A DNA stretch of 64,000 bases from Aquimarina atlantica (GTDB taxonomy: Bacteria; Bacteroidota; Bacteroidia; Flavobacteriales; Flavobacteriaceae). Made by a program: the position numbers and the translations under genes. Where the stretch lies: positions 372,001-436,000 of the forward strand of contig NZ_AQRA01000003.1 in NCBI RefSeq assembly GCF_000626715.1. The letters are read 5' to 3'. The notes beneath the pieces were generated by a model that did not search any database, was not told where the DNA came from, and saw only the letters and a program-made list of their open reading frames with translations. Below are positions 54,178 through 64,000 of the stretch, piece by piece (position 1 is the first letter of the stretch; each line of letters begins with the position of its first letter).

Positions 54178-57100
54178 TTAGTTAACTTCATATAATTGAT
54201 GCTTACTATTATTATTTATTACAATAACTTTTTTCTTTTTTCGAGAGGTTATCAGCAACATATTTCTTACATCTTTATCTACATAAAATCCAGTTTCAGC
54301 ATTTTTTACAGGCTTAAATTCCTTTTTTGAGCTTCCTTTAAGATAAACACCTATACCAGCATCGGCACGAGTGGTTTCTACCTCTGTATGATAATTATTT
54401 CCTGCCATGAGTAAGTCTTTAATCTGGTCACCATCAAAATCTTCATAAAGAATACTGTTGATAGGACTCATTTGGGCTTCTGGTGGAAATGGTGTGAATT
54501 CAAAACTAACGTTGTTATTAATAAAAATACCAGACCTGAATTCTGTAGCTTGATAGTGAATAGCTGATTGAAAAGTCTCACCTAATATTTCCTGAATATC
54601 ACTATTCGCAAAATCATTATACGTTTTTATCCTTTCTTTTAAGTATGGTATTTGTTCTGCAGTACAATGTTTACCTCTTACAGGGACTTGCTTAGATTTA
54701 TAATATTTGGCCAACATAATATCTTCTGTACCATTATTATCGAAATCATTTGTATACACATGAAAAGGCTTTTCTTTTGATGCCTTATGTTTGAAGTTTA
54801 ATCCTAAATTCCCAGCTATTATATCTTTGTCCCCATCTTTATCAATATCGACTACCAAAATTTTATTCCACCAACCCTTGGTTAATGATAAATCATTATA
54901 CATTTCTTTTCTAGAAAGAATACCTTTATCATTACTAAAGACTTCAATACCCATCCATTCTCCTGTAACCACTAGATCTAAATCATTATCATTGTCAATA
55001 TCATTCCATTCTGCACTAGTTACCATACCAACATTTTTTAGATCTGGTGCCAAATCATCTGTTTTATCTATAAAGTTTCCATCTTTATTGATTAACAAAT
55101 AACTTGTTGGTGCATATGGATATTTTCCCGGAATTACGCGACTTCCTATAAATAGATCAATATCACCATCCTGATCAAAATCTGAAGCTTTTACAATAGA
55201 ACCGGCAGTATAAATGGGTGGTAACTTCGATTCTGATCGATTAAAATTATAATCTCCTTTATTAACATATAATCTATCTTGCAACAGTTGTGAATTTGGA
55301 TCAAACTCATAGCTTCCGCTTACTACATATAAATCTTGATCTCCGTCATTATCTGCATCAAAAAAGGTAGCACTTACATCCTCGTATATACTGTCCTTTA
55401 TAAAACCTGGTACAGGAATATTTTTGAAATTTCCATCTTGTGTGGCAACTAATAGTTGTGCGGTTTGGTTATGTGCTCCTCCTATGAAAAGATCCTCTAA
55501 TCCGTCGTTATTAAGATCTGTTTTTGCTATAGCTGGCCCTGTTTGTGACAGTTTATGGGGTAATAATAATTGTTTGTCAAAGTCATTAAAAGGAATTTCG
55601 GTATGCTCAAAATCTAACAAAGTTTCTGTAAAAATTGTATTAGATTTTGTATTGGTATTTTGTTCTGTTGTTTTACTACTTTTTGCATAATCAATACGTA
55701 ATAGTTGATTTGCTTTTGTATTGGTAAAGTATTGTTTATTCCCATCAGACCAAATGATCTCTATTTTGGGAACACTAGTATGTTTACCTAAACCAAAATG
55801 TAATGTATTAGACATAGAGGAGAGGTATCCTCTAGAGTTTATGAGTTGTCGAGTCAATATTTCTCCATCATTTTGGTATATTTTTACAGTTGTTCCTACT
55901 CCGAAAATATTTTCCTTGGGTCCTTTGAAAGTAAATTGTAAAAAATTGTTGGTATTGATCTTTCTCGCATTATTTCTAAGGATAGTTGCATTTTCATCTA
56001 AATTGTTAGTAACAATGTCCAAATCTCCATCATTATCTAGATCAACATATACAGCACCATTTGAAAATGTGGGTTTTTCATCTGACCAATCTTTGGTTAT
56101 ATTATCAAATTGTAGATTTCCTTTATTTTTAAATAAGTAATTGGTTAATTTTTGTTGTGGTAATTTTTGAGTGAATTGATAAAAATCTTTCTCTTTTAGG
56201 GTATTTCTTTTATCGTTGATTGTATTATTGATTTCGATGTTCATGTCACGATCGACTACATCTCTATAAATACCATTAGTAACATAAATATCATTAAACC
56301 CATCTAAATCAAAATCAGCAAAAAGAACAGACCAACTCCAGTCTGTTTGAGCAAGACCAGACAGATGTGCAATCTCACTAAAAGAACCATTTTTGTTATT
56401 TAATTGCATTACATTATGCATGTACTGATGATGATGATCGTTTTTTACCATATGATTAAATCGATCGATAGACATCATAGACATAGTCGTTTTAGATCTT
56501 ATATGATCTTCTGGACTCATATCTAAAACCATTATATCATTAAACCCATCGTTATTAATATCTCCTATATCACTTCCCATACTATAGTATGAAATGTGCT
56601 TAAAAAGTGAATTTCTTTTCTCAGAAAAGGTTCCGTTTTTATTATTTATATATGCAAAATCAGGTCCTATAAAATCATTAGATACATAAATATCCAGCCA
56701 ACCATCATTGTTAAGATCTCCTACCTGTGCATTAAGCCCAAAGCCTAAATCTGGTAAAATTCCTACTTGTATAGAAACATCTGTAAAATTTCCTTTTCCA
56801 TCATTATTATACAACCTATCACTACTTCTAAAGAATTGAGTTTTTTTACTACTCTGAATTTTGTTGATATCTATTATCTTACCCGATAGGTCAAATTCGG
56901 CTGGAGCGTTAGCAATATAAACATCCAGATCTCCGTCTTTATCATAATCAAAGAATGTAGATGCAATCGATCGATTAGTGTCTGCCAAACCATAGAGTTT
57001 TGCTTGTTCTGTAAAGGTGAGATCTCCATTATTAATATATAGCATATTGGCAAGTTTCTGGTCTCCTTCGTACCAACCAGCTCTATTGATATATATATCT

Positions 57101-57498
57101 AAAAACCCATCATTATTGATATCAACAACAGATACTCCGGTATCAAATCCAGCCCTTTTTTTTATTCCGGATTTTATAGTGATATCTTCAAACTGAAAAT
57201 TTCCTTTATTTAAAAAGAGTTTATTATGATAGATATTAGAAGTAAAGAAAAGATCTTCTAATCCATCATTATTGAAATCGGCTGCGGCCACTCCGCCACC
57301 AATATAGATGTATAAGTATTTATAATAATGTAATTGTTCGGATTCTAATATTTTGTTTTCAAAAGTCACTCCTGTAATCTCTGTTGGGACTTTTGTAAAT
57401 AATGTATCTGATGATAGATTATCTACTTGATTATTACAAGAATACAGGAGTGTAACTACAAAAAACACAATCCAACTTTTATATATACAAATCCGCAT
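54178..57498 (-). CDS. FG-GAP/VCBS repeat lipoprotein with ASPIC/UnbV domain
   Basis: A lipoprotein signal (VTLLYSCNNQ) opens a 1106-residue protein. Repeated FG-GAP/VCBS blades with calcium-loop motifs (DFNNDGLEDLF, DYDKDGDLDVY, DIDKDGDKDII) fill two propellers, about residues 50-500 and 650-1080. Between them an ASPIC/UnbV domain (about 525-605, with NSRGYLSSMSNTLHFGLG) is present. These proteins often sit directly after SusC/SusD in Bacteroidota, where they may act as surface glycan-binding components. A terminator-like hairpin separates it from susD. Binding target unknown. Confidence 0.9.
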   Translation of the reverse strand: MRICIYKSWIVFFVVTLLYSCNNQVDNLSSDTLFTKVPTEITGVTFENKILESEQLHYYKYLYIYIGGGVAAADFNNDGLEDLFFTSNIYHNKLFLNKGNFQFEDITIKSGIKKRAGFDTGVSVVDINNDGFLDIYINRAGWYEGDQKLANMLYINNGDLTFTEQAKLYGLADTNRSIASTFFDYDKDGDLDVYIANAPAEFDLSGKIIDINKIQSSKKTQFFRSSDRLYNNDGKGNFTDVSIQVGILPDLGFGLNAQVGDLNNDGWLDIYVSNDFIGPDFAYINNKNGTFSEKRNSLFKHISYYSMGSDIGDINNDGFNDIMVLDMSPEDHIRSKTTMSMMSIDRFNHMVKNDHHHQYMHNVMQLNNKNGSFSEIAHLSGLAQTDWSWSVLFADFDLDGFNDIYVTNGIYRDVVDRDMNIEINNTINDKRNTLKEKDFYQFTQKLPQQKLTNYLFKNKGNLQFDNITKDWSDEKPTFSNGAVYVDLDNDGDLDIVTNNLDENATILRNNARKINTNNFLQFTFKGPKENIFGVGTTVKIYQNDGEILTRQLINSRGYLSSMSNTLHFGLGKHTSVPKIEIIWSDGNKQYFTNTKANQLLRIDYAKSSKTTEQNTNTKSNTIFTETLLDFEHTEIPFNDFDKQLLLPHKLSQTGPAIAKTDLNNDGLEDLFIGGAHNQTAQLLVATQDGNFKNIPVPGFIKDSIYEDVSATFFDADNDGDQDLYVVSGSYEFDPNSQLLQDRLYVNKGDYNFNRSESKLPPIYTAGSIVKASDFDQDGDIDLFIGSRVIPGKYPYAPTSYLLINKDGNFIDKTDDLAPDLKNVGMVTSAEWNDIDNDNDLDLVVTGEWMGIEVFSNDKGILSRKEMYNDLSLTKGWWNKILVVDIDKDGDKDIIAGNLGLNFKHKASKEKPFHVYTNDFDNNGTEDIMLAKYYKSKQVPVRGKHCTAEQIPYLKERIKTYNDFANSDIQEILGETFQSAIHYQATEFRSGIFINNNVSFEFTPFPPEAQMSPINSILYEDFDGDQIKDLLMAGNNYHTEVETTRADAGIGVYLKGSSKKEFKPVKNAETGFYVDKDVRNMLLITSRKKKKVIVINNNSKHQLYEVN

Positions 57499-57528
57499 GT
57501 TTTTGATATAAGAATACTTTAACTAATT

Positions 57529-57564
57529 AAAAAAACAGCATAGACTTCATAAGAAGCCCATGCT
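57529..57564 (-). terminator. Terminator/attenuator between SusD and ASPIC genes
   Basis: Read on the minus strand, a 12-base-pair stem (57553-57564 with 57537-57548; two G-T pairs; loop TTAT) is followed by GTTTTTTT. It is a complete intrinsic terminator in the 74-base gap between susD and the ASPIC gene, so downstream genes are probably expressed at a lower level through read-through. Confidence 0.8.
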
Positions 57565-57572
57565 ATTGTATA

Positions 57573-59228
57573 TTAATCATTCTGAATTAATGATGGTTGT
57601 AAAATGATCTGTTGTTCTGGAATAAATTCTACAACTCTTGGGTGCGTAGATGGTATTTCTAGAAAAGCGTTTGTACCATTTAGATGTGTACCTGGATATT
57701 TTCTATTCATAGCACGGCCATTTCTATATACATCATATCTTCTATGTCCTTCATATGCTAATTCTAACCTACGTTCTTCTAAAACAATATCTAATACATT
57801 TTTTCCTGATGGAATATTAGCTAATGTATATATAGGGATACCTGCTCTTTCTCTAATGATATTTACATTATCCAATGCCAACTGATCCATTCCTCTTTTT
57901 GCTAAGGATTCAGCTTTGTTTAAATACATTTCTGCTAGACGAGATACCATTGGAGACCAGAGATGTATATCATTTTCTTGTAATGAAGCTTTTAGGATAT
58001 AAAATTTTGGGTGACCATTACGTTTTTTAAGATCAACTCCTTTAATAACATCCTGTCTACCGTTAGGACCATTAAAATAATATACTGTTTTACCATCTAC
58101 AATTTCAGATTCTACAGTGTAGATAGTTCCATTATCTTCAAACGTGGTTACTCCTCCACTTTCAGATGTTCTCCTAAACTCATAGGTGTATTCATCATTT
58201 ACCCAATACACAGCAGGAATGTCGTTTTGATCACCATCTTTTTCGGGTTGTGGTTCTATAAATGATTTCCTTGCATCGGTAGGATTCTTTTCTATTAAAT
58301 CTAGATATGTTCTAGAAGCATACATTTCACCCCAACCTTTACCTTCTACATTGGCATAAAAAGACCCTATGGTAAACCAGTCATCAAAGCCCCCTAAAAG
58401 ATCTGTAGCAGAACTTAATGTTACAGCAAAAATAGCCTCCTGATTTTGATTAGGGATTAATGTATTCATTTTAGAAAATTGGTCTGTTGAAAGCAAAGAG
58501 TAATTGCCAGATGTGATAACTTTATCAGCATATTCTTGTGCTTTTATATTATCTTCTTTATATAGATAAACTCTGGATAATAAGGCTTGCGCGGCTTCTT
58601 TTGAAGCAAAAGATGCGCCTTTATTTACTGTCATCAAAGATTCTGCCTTTTCTAAATCTTTTATAACTTGAGTATATACTTGTTCTACAGTATGTCTGTC
58701 TGGCCTATCTGTAATACTAGATGTTAACTTAAGTGGTACAGATAGGTTTGAAACTCCTTGATTATAGGGTCTGCCAAATACGTTCCCCATTTGAAAATAT
58801 GTAAGTGCTCTTAGATAATAATTCTCTCCTAATAGTTGATCAGTTTCTACAGATTCTCCTTCTATAATTTTTTCAATGATTACATTACATCCTACTGCAA
58901 TTTTATACGAATTACGCCAAAATCGTTCTACTCTTGAGTTGGTTTTTATAGATTGATAATTATACAAAAAGAATAAATGATCGGTTGTACCACCACTAAG
59001 ACTTACATTATCTCCGGCATATTCTGATATTCTATGTAGATCATCTACCCAACCATCGAAACCTTTATCTCCTTTAAGTAAAGCATAATTACCAATTGTC
59101 GCCGTTTCGATCGATTCTGGATCCGAAAATAATTCATCTACCGAAATCTCTTCATATGGATTTGTTTCTAAATCACAAGAATGCAGTATAAATGCAATAG
59201 CTGGCAGTAGTATTATTAATTTTTTCAT
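57573..59228 (-). CDS. SusD/RagB family outer membrane glycan-binding lipoprotein
   Basis: This 551-residue SusD-type lipoprotein has signal LPAIAFILHSCDLE (lipid Cys18). The N-terminal SusD-like part (TIGNYALLKGDKGFDGW, YFQMGNVFGRPYNQG) and C-terminal RagB/SusD domain (YLNKAESLAKRG, IVLEERRLELAYEGHRRYDV) are both complete. SusD sits as a lid on the SusC transporter and captures glycans. The gene follows susC after 21 bases, as is standard. It ends before a strong hairpin at 57529-57564. The substrate cannot be read from the sequence. Confidence 0.96.
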   Translation of the reverse strand: MKKLIILLPAIAFILHSCDLETNPYEEISVDELFSDPESIETATIGNYALLKGDKGFDGWVDDLHRISEYAGDNVSLSGGTTDHLFFLYNYQSIKTNSRVERFWRNSYKIAVGCNVIIEKIIEGESVETDQLLGENYYLRALTYFQMGNVFGRPYNQGVSNLSVPLKLTSSITDRPDRHTVEQVYTQVIKDLEKAESLMTVNKGASFASKEAAQALLSRVYLYKEDNIKAQEYADKVITSGNYSLLSTDQFSKMNTLIPNQNQEAIFAVTLSSATDLLGGFDDWFTIGSFYANVEGKGWGEMYASRTYLDLIEKNPTDARKSFIEPQPEKDGDQNDIPAVYWVNDEYTYEFRRTSESGGVTTFEDNGTIYTVESEIVDGKTVYYFNGPNGRQDVIKGVDLKKRNGHPKFYILKASLQENDIHLWSPMVSRLAEMYLNKAESLAKRGMDQLALDNVNIIRERAGIPIYTLANIPSGKNVLDIVLEERRLELAYEGHRRYDVYRNGRAMNRKYPGTHLNGTNAFLEIPSTHPRVVEFIPEQQIILQPSLIQND

Positions 59229-59249
59229 ACTGTTATTTTTAAATATTTT

Positions 59250-62192
59250 TTAAAATGATACGTTAACACCCAATACATAGCGTTTTGGTATCGGATACGT
59301 TAATCCAGGGCTTCCTGATAAGCCTATGTTATTGGGATCATTTGGATTACCTGTGACTGCAGGATCAACACCACTGTATTTTGTAAATGTTAATAAATTG
59401 TCTCCTGCCACATATACGTTAAAGTTGCTTATTCCTATTTTATTTAACACATTCTGAGGTAAATTATAGGATAGTGTAACATTTGTCATTCTTAAATAGC
59501 TAGCATCTTCTAAATAGCGAGATGAACGCTTATTAGAATTGTTGTTACCACCTTCGACAGCTAACGGGTGCGTTGCTATATCTCCTGGTTTTTCCCACCT
59601 GTTCCAATCGTCAGCTAGTACTTGTTGATTAAACGTAGAGTAGAATCCATCTGAGTCAAACAGTTCTCGGGCTCCATTATATAGCTTTCCTCCTTTAGAG
59701 AAATTAAAATTGGCGGAAAGTGATATGTTTTTATAGCTTAGCCTAGAATCAAATCCTCCTATGAAATCTGGAGAGGATGCATCTACAACTTGTAGAGTAG
59801 CATCATTCCAATTACTGGTTTCTGTTCGTTCTCCGGTATCAGGATCAACGACTTCCCATAGTGGGTTTCCATTATCTGGATCAACACCTAACCATTTTCT
59901 TATGTACCATGAACTAGAGTCTTCTCCGATTTTAAATATTTTGGACCCTCTGGGAATTTCTGTTTGCCCATCAAACAATTCTGTAACTTCATTTTTGTTA
60001 AATCCTATATTAAACCCTAGATTCCATTCAAAATTTTTATTTTGTATAACATCGACCGAAATTGCAGCTTCATATCCTGTATTAGTTAAACCTCCAACAT
60101 TCTCCCAAAATCCACTGTATCCCGTAACGTCTGGTAAATCCACGAAATACAACAAATCGGACGTATCTTTATTGTAATATTCAAATGTTGCACTTACTCT
60201 ATCAAACAACCTTGTGTCAATCGCAATATTTGCTTCATATGTTTTTTCCCAACTTAAATCAGGATTTCCCAATTGATCTAATACTGCGCCTGGTGTTCCT
60301 ATATATTGTGTATTTAATCTATATGTTCCTTGATATGGATATAAAGATGATGGCCTGTTTCCTACAGATCCATAACTCAATCGCAATTTAAACTCATTAA
60401 CAACTTTGCTGTCAAAAAAGGCTTCATTATGTATATTCCAGCCTGCACCTAGTGCAAAGAAATTACCATATTGATTATCTAATCCAAAATTAGAGGCTCC
60501 ATCTCTACGTATGGAAGCTTTTACAAAATATCGATTACTGTACCCATAATCGGCAGAAAGAAAGAATGATTGTAGCGCATAATCATTCTTGAGTCCTCTT
60601 ATTTCTCCGGTTTCACTTGCAACGTTTAAAACTTCTGTTCCTGCTACAATACCATTACCTGTAACATCTACATTTTCAAACTCATAGTCATTATACTCAT
60701 AACCTCCTAAGGCAGTCACAGAATGCTCTCCGTATGTGTTTGAATATCTTAGTGTTTGAGTTGTTAATTTGGTAAATCGTTCGGCTACAACATCTCGTAT
60801 ACTACCTCCGTTTGCTAAACCAGCAATTGATCTGGGATCTGTATATGTTTTAGATTTATAACGATAGTATGTAAAATTGTTCACTGATTTAAAAACCAGA
60901 TTAGGTATAATTTGGTATTCAAAATCGAAGTTTGAACTTAGATTAAATGTGTTATCAGAAGCATAATTCCATTGTTGATCATATAAGTAATTTCTTTGAT
61001 CTCTTCCTAGCCAATTAGAGTCTTCCTGCGCATTAATTGGTTTACCTTCTGCATCAAAAGGATTATCCCAAGGCAAGTTTAGATACAATTCGTATAAGGG
61101 AGCCTCTGCAATTTTATCTCTGTTATCAAAACTAAACGATAATTTAGGACTTAGTTTTAAACGCTGTGTAATATCATAATCCAGATTCATCCGATATGTA
61201 TATCTATCTAGCTCATTACCTCGCAGAGTTCCTGTTTCATTATAGTAACCTCCATTGATATATAGTTTTAGCTTTTCAGTTCCCGAGGTAAACGATACAT
61301 TTACATCTTTTACAAAACCATCTTGAGTTCCGTTTTCGATCCAATCATAATTTCGATTTAATAATTCTGGAGTAAACCAAGGTTGTGAATTTGAGAATTG
61401 TGTATGATACTCATATAATTGTGCAGAGTCCATAACTTCAAATTTTCCGGTATTAAAAGTATTTATAGCTACTTTTGAACTTACACTAATTTCTGACTTA
61501 CCTGAGGTTCCTCGTTTTGTAGTAACAATAACTACTCCGTTTGCTCCACGAGACCCATAAAGCGACGTTGCAGAAGCATCTTTAAGTACTGATACCGATT
61601 GAACATCATTTGGATTAACTATAGGTATACTATGTTGTATTACACCATCAACCACCCATAGAGGGGTTACTCTACCTCCTAGAGATGAAGAACCTCGTAT
61701 TAATATATTGGGTACGGATCCCGGACTACCGCTAGAAGCTCCTAAACGCACACCTGCTACTTTTCCTTGTAACATGGTAGTCACATCGGGAGTTGTGATA
61801 TCTTTTAGTTTTTCTGATTTGATATTTACTATCGATGAGGTAATCATTTCTTTTTTTTGTGTTCCATAAGCCACAACAATGATTTCTTCTAATTGACTAA
61901 TATCTTCTTGTAGGTTAATGTTTATTTTTGTTTGTTCATTTACCACTACCTCTTGCGTTATAAATCCTACATAAGATATTTCGAGAACATCTTTTTTATT
62001 AGCTTTTATGGTATAATTCCCATCAAAATCTGATGTAGTTCCTTTTGTAGTGCCTTTGATTAGGATAGAAGCTCCAACAACAGGTCTATCTGATGTGTCG
62101 TAAACAGTTCCTGTTATTGTTTTTTCTTGAGCTAACATACTACTTGTGAAAGCACATATGAGGATCAATAGAATAATCTTTAATTTTTCCAT
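59250..62192 (-). CDS. SusC/RagA family TonB-dependent transporter
   Basis: This is a 980-residue outer membrane transporter. After the signal peptide (to about residue 21) is a CarboxypepD_reg-like domain (KTITGTVYDTSDRPVVGASI, residues 24-110). The plug domain follows (IVVAYGTQKKEMITSS, the SLYGSRGANGVVIVTTKRG motif of SusC proteins), then a 22-strand barrel with a C-terminal aromatic residue (NVSF). It imports oligosaccharides with SusD. It lies 18 bases downstream of the GH109-like gene and is probably cotranscribed with it. Confidence 0.97.
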   Translation of the reverse strand: MEKLKIILLILICAFTSSMLAQEKTITGTVYDTSDRPVVGASILIKGTTKGTTSDFDGNYTIKANKKDVLEISYVGFITQEVVVNEQTKININLQEDISQLEEIIVVAYGTQKKEMITSSIVNIKSEKLKDITTPDVTTMLQGKVAGVRLGASSGSPGSVPNILIRGSSSLGGRVTPLWVVDGVIQHSIPIVNPNDVQSVSVLKDASATSLYGSRGANGVVIVTTKRGTSGKSEISVSSKVAINTFNTGKFEVMDSAQLYEYHTQFSNSQPWFTPELLNRNYDWIENGTQDGFVKDVNVSFTSGTEKLKLYINGGYYNETGTLRGNELDRYTYRMNLDYDITQRLKLSPKLSFSFDNRDKIAEAPLYELYLNLPWDNPFDAEGKPINAQEDSNWLGRDQRNYLYDQQWNYASDNTFNLSSNFDFEYQIIPNLVFKSVNNFTYYRYKSKTYTDPRSIAGLANGGSIRDVVAERFTKLTTQTLRYSNTYGEHSVTALGGYEYNDYEFENVDVTGNGIVAGTEVLNVASETGEIRGLKNDYALQSFFLSADYGYSNRYFVKASIRRDGASNFGLDNQYGNFFALGAGWNIHNEAFFDSKVVNEFKLRLSYGSVGNRPSSLYPYQGTYRLNTQYIGTPGAVLDQLGNPDLSWEKTYEANIAIDTRLFDRVSATFEYYNKDTSDLLYFVDLPDVTGYSGFWENVGGLTNTGYEAAISVDVIQNKNFEWNLGFNIGFNKNEVTELFDGQTEIPRGSKIFKIGEDSSSWYIRKWLGVDPDNGNPLWEVVDPDTGERTETSNWNDATLQVVDASSPDFIGGFDSRLSYKNISLSANFNFSKGGKLYNGARELFDSDGFYSTFNQQVLADDWNRWEKPGDIATHPLAVEGGNNNSNKRSSRYLEDASYLRMTNVTLSYNLPQNVLNKIGISNFNVYVAGDNLLTFTKYSGVDPAVTGNPNDPNNIGLSGSPGLTYPIPKRYVLGVNVSF

Positions 62193-62210
62193 ATATTATG
62201 ATTTAGTGAT

Positions 62211-63569
62211 TTAATACTTACTTTTTATCCAATTATAAGGTTTGCGTTTTACCCACATCCCTCTTGTGAAATCAGGAAAATCTTGTGGTTCTCCATTGTT
62301 TTCAATAGATAATTCTGATAATGGTGTAATTGCACTCCAAGCTGCTGCATCATATACATCAAGAGGTGGAGCAATATTTTCTTTTGCAGATTCTACAAAC
62401 GCATTTAGGACAAAGAAATCCATTCCTCCGTGGCCTGCACCAGTGGCTAATTCACCATACTTTTGCCATAAAGGATGATCATATTTTTTGAGCCATTGAT
62501 CTGCATTATCCCATTGATGTGGTTTTGATTGTCCTTCTATATACATTCTGTTACCATCAACTTCCCATAATCCATTGGCTCCCTGCACTCTAAATCCTAA
62601 AGAGTAAGGCCTTGGTAAGTTGCAATCATGTGTTACAATGATTGTTTCTCCTTTGGCGGTTTCAATTGTAGTGGTAATAACATCTCCTTGCTTAAATTTT
62701 ATTTTTGCATTCGGATGGTCCTTTCCTCCATGTTTTACGATGTAATTATGTAGGCCAATAGCTTTTGTTGCATTAGAACTTAATGAAGTAAAACGATTGC
62801 CTCTATTAACATCGCACATGGTAGCAACTGGCCCCACGCCATGAGTTGGATACACATCTCCATTTCTTAGTACAGAATGTTGAGTTCTCCATTTGGATTC
62901 TGATATTCCTTTTTCCCCAAATTCTACACCTTTACCATACGCAGATTTCCCATCATTTAATTTTACAAAACGAAGATCATGTTGATAACCACATCTAAAA
63001 TGAACCAATTCTCCAAAAACATTCTGCTTCACCATATTTAGAATAGCGAGAACATCTCTACGATAGTTTACATTTTCTAAGATCATTAAATGAGTCCCGG
63101 TTGCTTCATGAGTATTTACCAAATCCCAACATTCTTCAATAGTATTGGCTGCGGATACCTCTAGACCGGTATATTTTCCTGCTTTCATAGCATCTACAGC
63201 CATTTTAGTATGCCATAACCAGGGAGTAGATATTATTACTGCATCGACATTTTCTAATTCTAGTAAATTTCTGTAATCAAGATCACTGTTTCCAAAAACT
63301 TTGGGCTTTGAAAAATTAGCTTCATCTATTTTCTTTAATGCTATTTTTATTCGCTCGGGATCTATATCACAGATAGCGGTTATATCAATATCTTTTCTAT
63401 TAAGAGCATTGTTAAAATGGTTCATCCCTCTTAATCCTACTCCAATGAAAGCTAATCTAAGCTTCCTGTCTGTTAGGTTAGTGACTGCTCCAAAAGATAA
63501 GTTTGAAAGTAGTGATACACCTGCACTGGCAAGTGCTGTTTTTTTAACAAAATTTCGTCTAGAATTCAT
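62211..63569 (-). CDS. Gfo/Idh/MocA family oxidoreductase, GH109-like glycosidase
   Basis: The 452-residue protein starts with a twin-arginine-like export signal (MNSRRNFVKKTALASAGVSL). A Rossmann domain follows (LRLAFIGVGLRGMNHFNNAL, CDIDPERIK), then the Gfo/Idh/MocA C-terminal domain. The stretches ILENVNYRRDVLAILNMVKQ, GELVHFRCGYQHDLR and VYPTHGVGPVA resemble GH109, the NAD-dependent alpha-N-acetylgalactosaminidases. Whether it is a true GH109 or a related dehydrogenase needs comparison. As first gene of the PUL it points to a GalNAc-type or similar substrate. CATATTTG near 63602 on the minus strand is a possible -7 box. Confidence 0.85.
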   Translation of the reverse strand: MNSRRNFVKKTALASAGVSLLSNLSFGAVTNLTDRKLRLAFIGVGLRGMNHFNNALNRKDIDITAICDIDPERIKIALKKIDEANFSKPKVFGNSDLDYRNLLELENVDAVIISTPWLWHTKMAVDAMKAGKYTGLEVSAANTIEECWDLVNTHEATGTHLMILENVNYRRDVLAILNMVKQNVFGELVHFRCGYQHDLRFVKLNDGKSAYGKGVEFGEKGISESKWRTQHSVLRNGDVYPTHGVGPVATMCDVNRGNRFTSLSSNATKAIGLHNYIVKHGGKDHPNAKIKFKQGDVITTTIETAKGETIIVTHDCNLPRPYSLGFRVQGANGLWEVDGNRMYIEGQSKPHQWDNADQWLKKYDHPLWQKYGELATGAGHGGMDFFVLNAFVESAKENIAPPLDVYDAAAWSAITPLSELSIENNGEPQDFPDFTRGMWVKRKPYNWIKSKY

Positions 63570-64000
63570 TTAAGTTATTTATATGTTAAACTATGAGAAT
63601 TCAAATATGACGGATAGATTCCTTATTTAAGATGATATTTTAAGCGTTTAGGAGTACTATTTAAGACTTAATTGTATCAATGCTTATTTTCTCCTCTTTT
63701 TTGACGAATTAGACTACTTTTTAAGGCGTTCTTCTAATCTTTTGAAGCCATTTTTGGTAATTTTTATTAATATATTTAACACTACTTTAAGTAATAGTTT
63801 ATCATAGTTGTTAAAAATTTAATATTAAAGTATAGACTTGAGATTATGTGAATAACATCTGATGTGTATAATTTTCATATTAGTACAATTACAGAAAATC
63901 ATATTGTTAAATAATTGTAGTAGAATGCTAAGAGATATTTTACTAAAAAATGAGTGTTTTATGTCTGGATTAAAAATCTATCTTTTGTTAAGTTTTTTTA
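63570..64000. other. AT-rich region upstream of the PUL
   Basis: No gene is seen in these 431 bases. It should contain the PUL promoter reading leftward (possible -7 box at 63602-63609, minus strand, one mismatch to TAnnTTTG) and any operator sites. No clear inverted repeat was found by eye. Confidence 0.4.

Overview
The window is a low-GC chromosomal segment from a marine-type member of the Bacteroidota, most likely a flavobacterium. This rests on SusC/SusD pairs, a type IX secretion C-terminal tail, a hybrid two-component regulator of the Bacteroidota type, a CarboxypepD_reg-like domain on the SusC protein, TAnnTTTG-type -7 promoter boxes, and a FtsZ with a very long acidic tail. No species call can be made from sequence alone.

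Region 1 (1-15.5 kb) is core genome: the division and cell wall (dcw) cluster in the order rsmH (3' part)-ftsL-ftsI-murE-mraY-murD-ftsW-murG-murC-ftsQ-ftsA-ftsZ. All genes are on the plus strand, with several 4-base start/stop overlaps. A strong terminator, a GatB/YqeY-domain gene and a tRNA-Arg(TCG) with its own terminator follow.

Region 2 (15.5-32.1 kb) is an accessory island abutting the tRNA-Arg gene. A 16-base stretch of the tRNA 3' end recurs with one mismatch at 32063-32078, and a separate tRNA 3' fragment lies at 15642-15666. The island carries a large serine recombinase, a DnaA-domain-IV-like small protein, and a dense set of genes that look like phage defence. These are a HEPN/zinc-ribbon protein; a two-gene unit of a GHKL (Hsp90/sacsin-like) ATPase and an AlbA_2-HEPN protein; a 1244-residue nuclease-like/STAND NTPase; a DUF6922-like small protein; and an IetAS-like AAA+ ATPase/subtilase pair in a convergent, 4-base tail-to-tail overlap. 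An IS3-type transposase remnant and a decayed gene sit between them. The GHKL + AlbA_2-HEPN unit is my best candidate for an undescribed system.

Region 3 (32.4-41 kb) holds envelope genes on the minus strand: a VOC/beta-propeller fusion; a probable four-gene unit of an LRR lipoprotein, a CPBP membrane protease, a BNR-type propeller lipoprotein and an unknown exported protein; and a TPR-transmembrane-HTH regulator.

Region 4 (41-64 kb) is glycan metabolism. On the plus strand a hybrid two-component regulator is followed by a type IX-secreted GH5 endoglucanase with duplicated FN3 and F5/8C domains. On the minus strand is a polysaccharide utilisation locus: GH109-like oxidoreductase/glycosidase, SusC, SusD, a giant FG-GAP/ASPIC lipoprotein, a DUF3472 lipoprotein, a galactokinase-like GHMP kinase, an NTP transferase and a NagB-PIG-L fusion. 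Together they suggest uptake and breakdown of an N-acetylhexosamine (possibly GalNAc) glycan. Two terminator-like hairpins divide this locus into steps.
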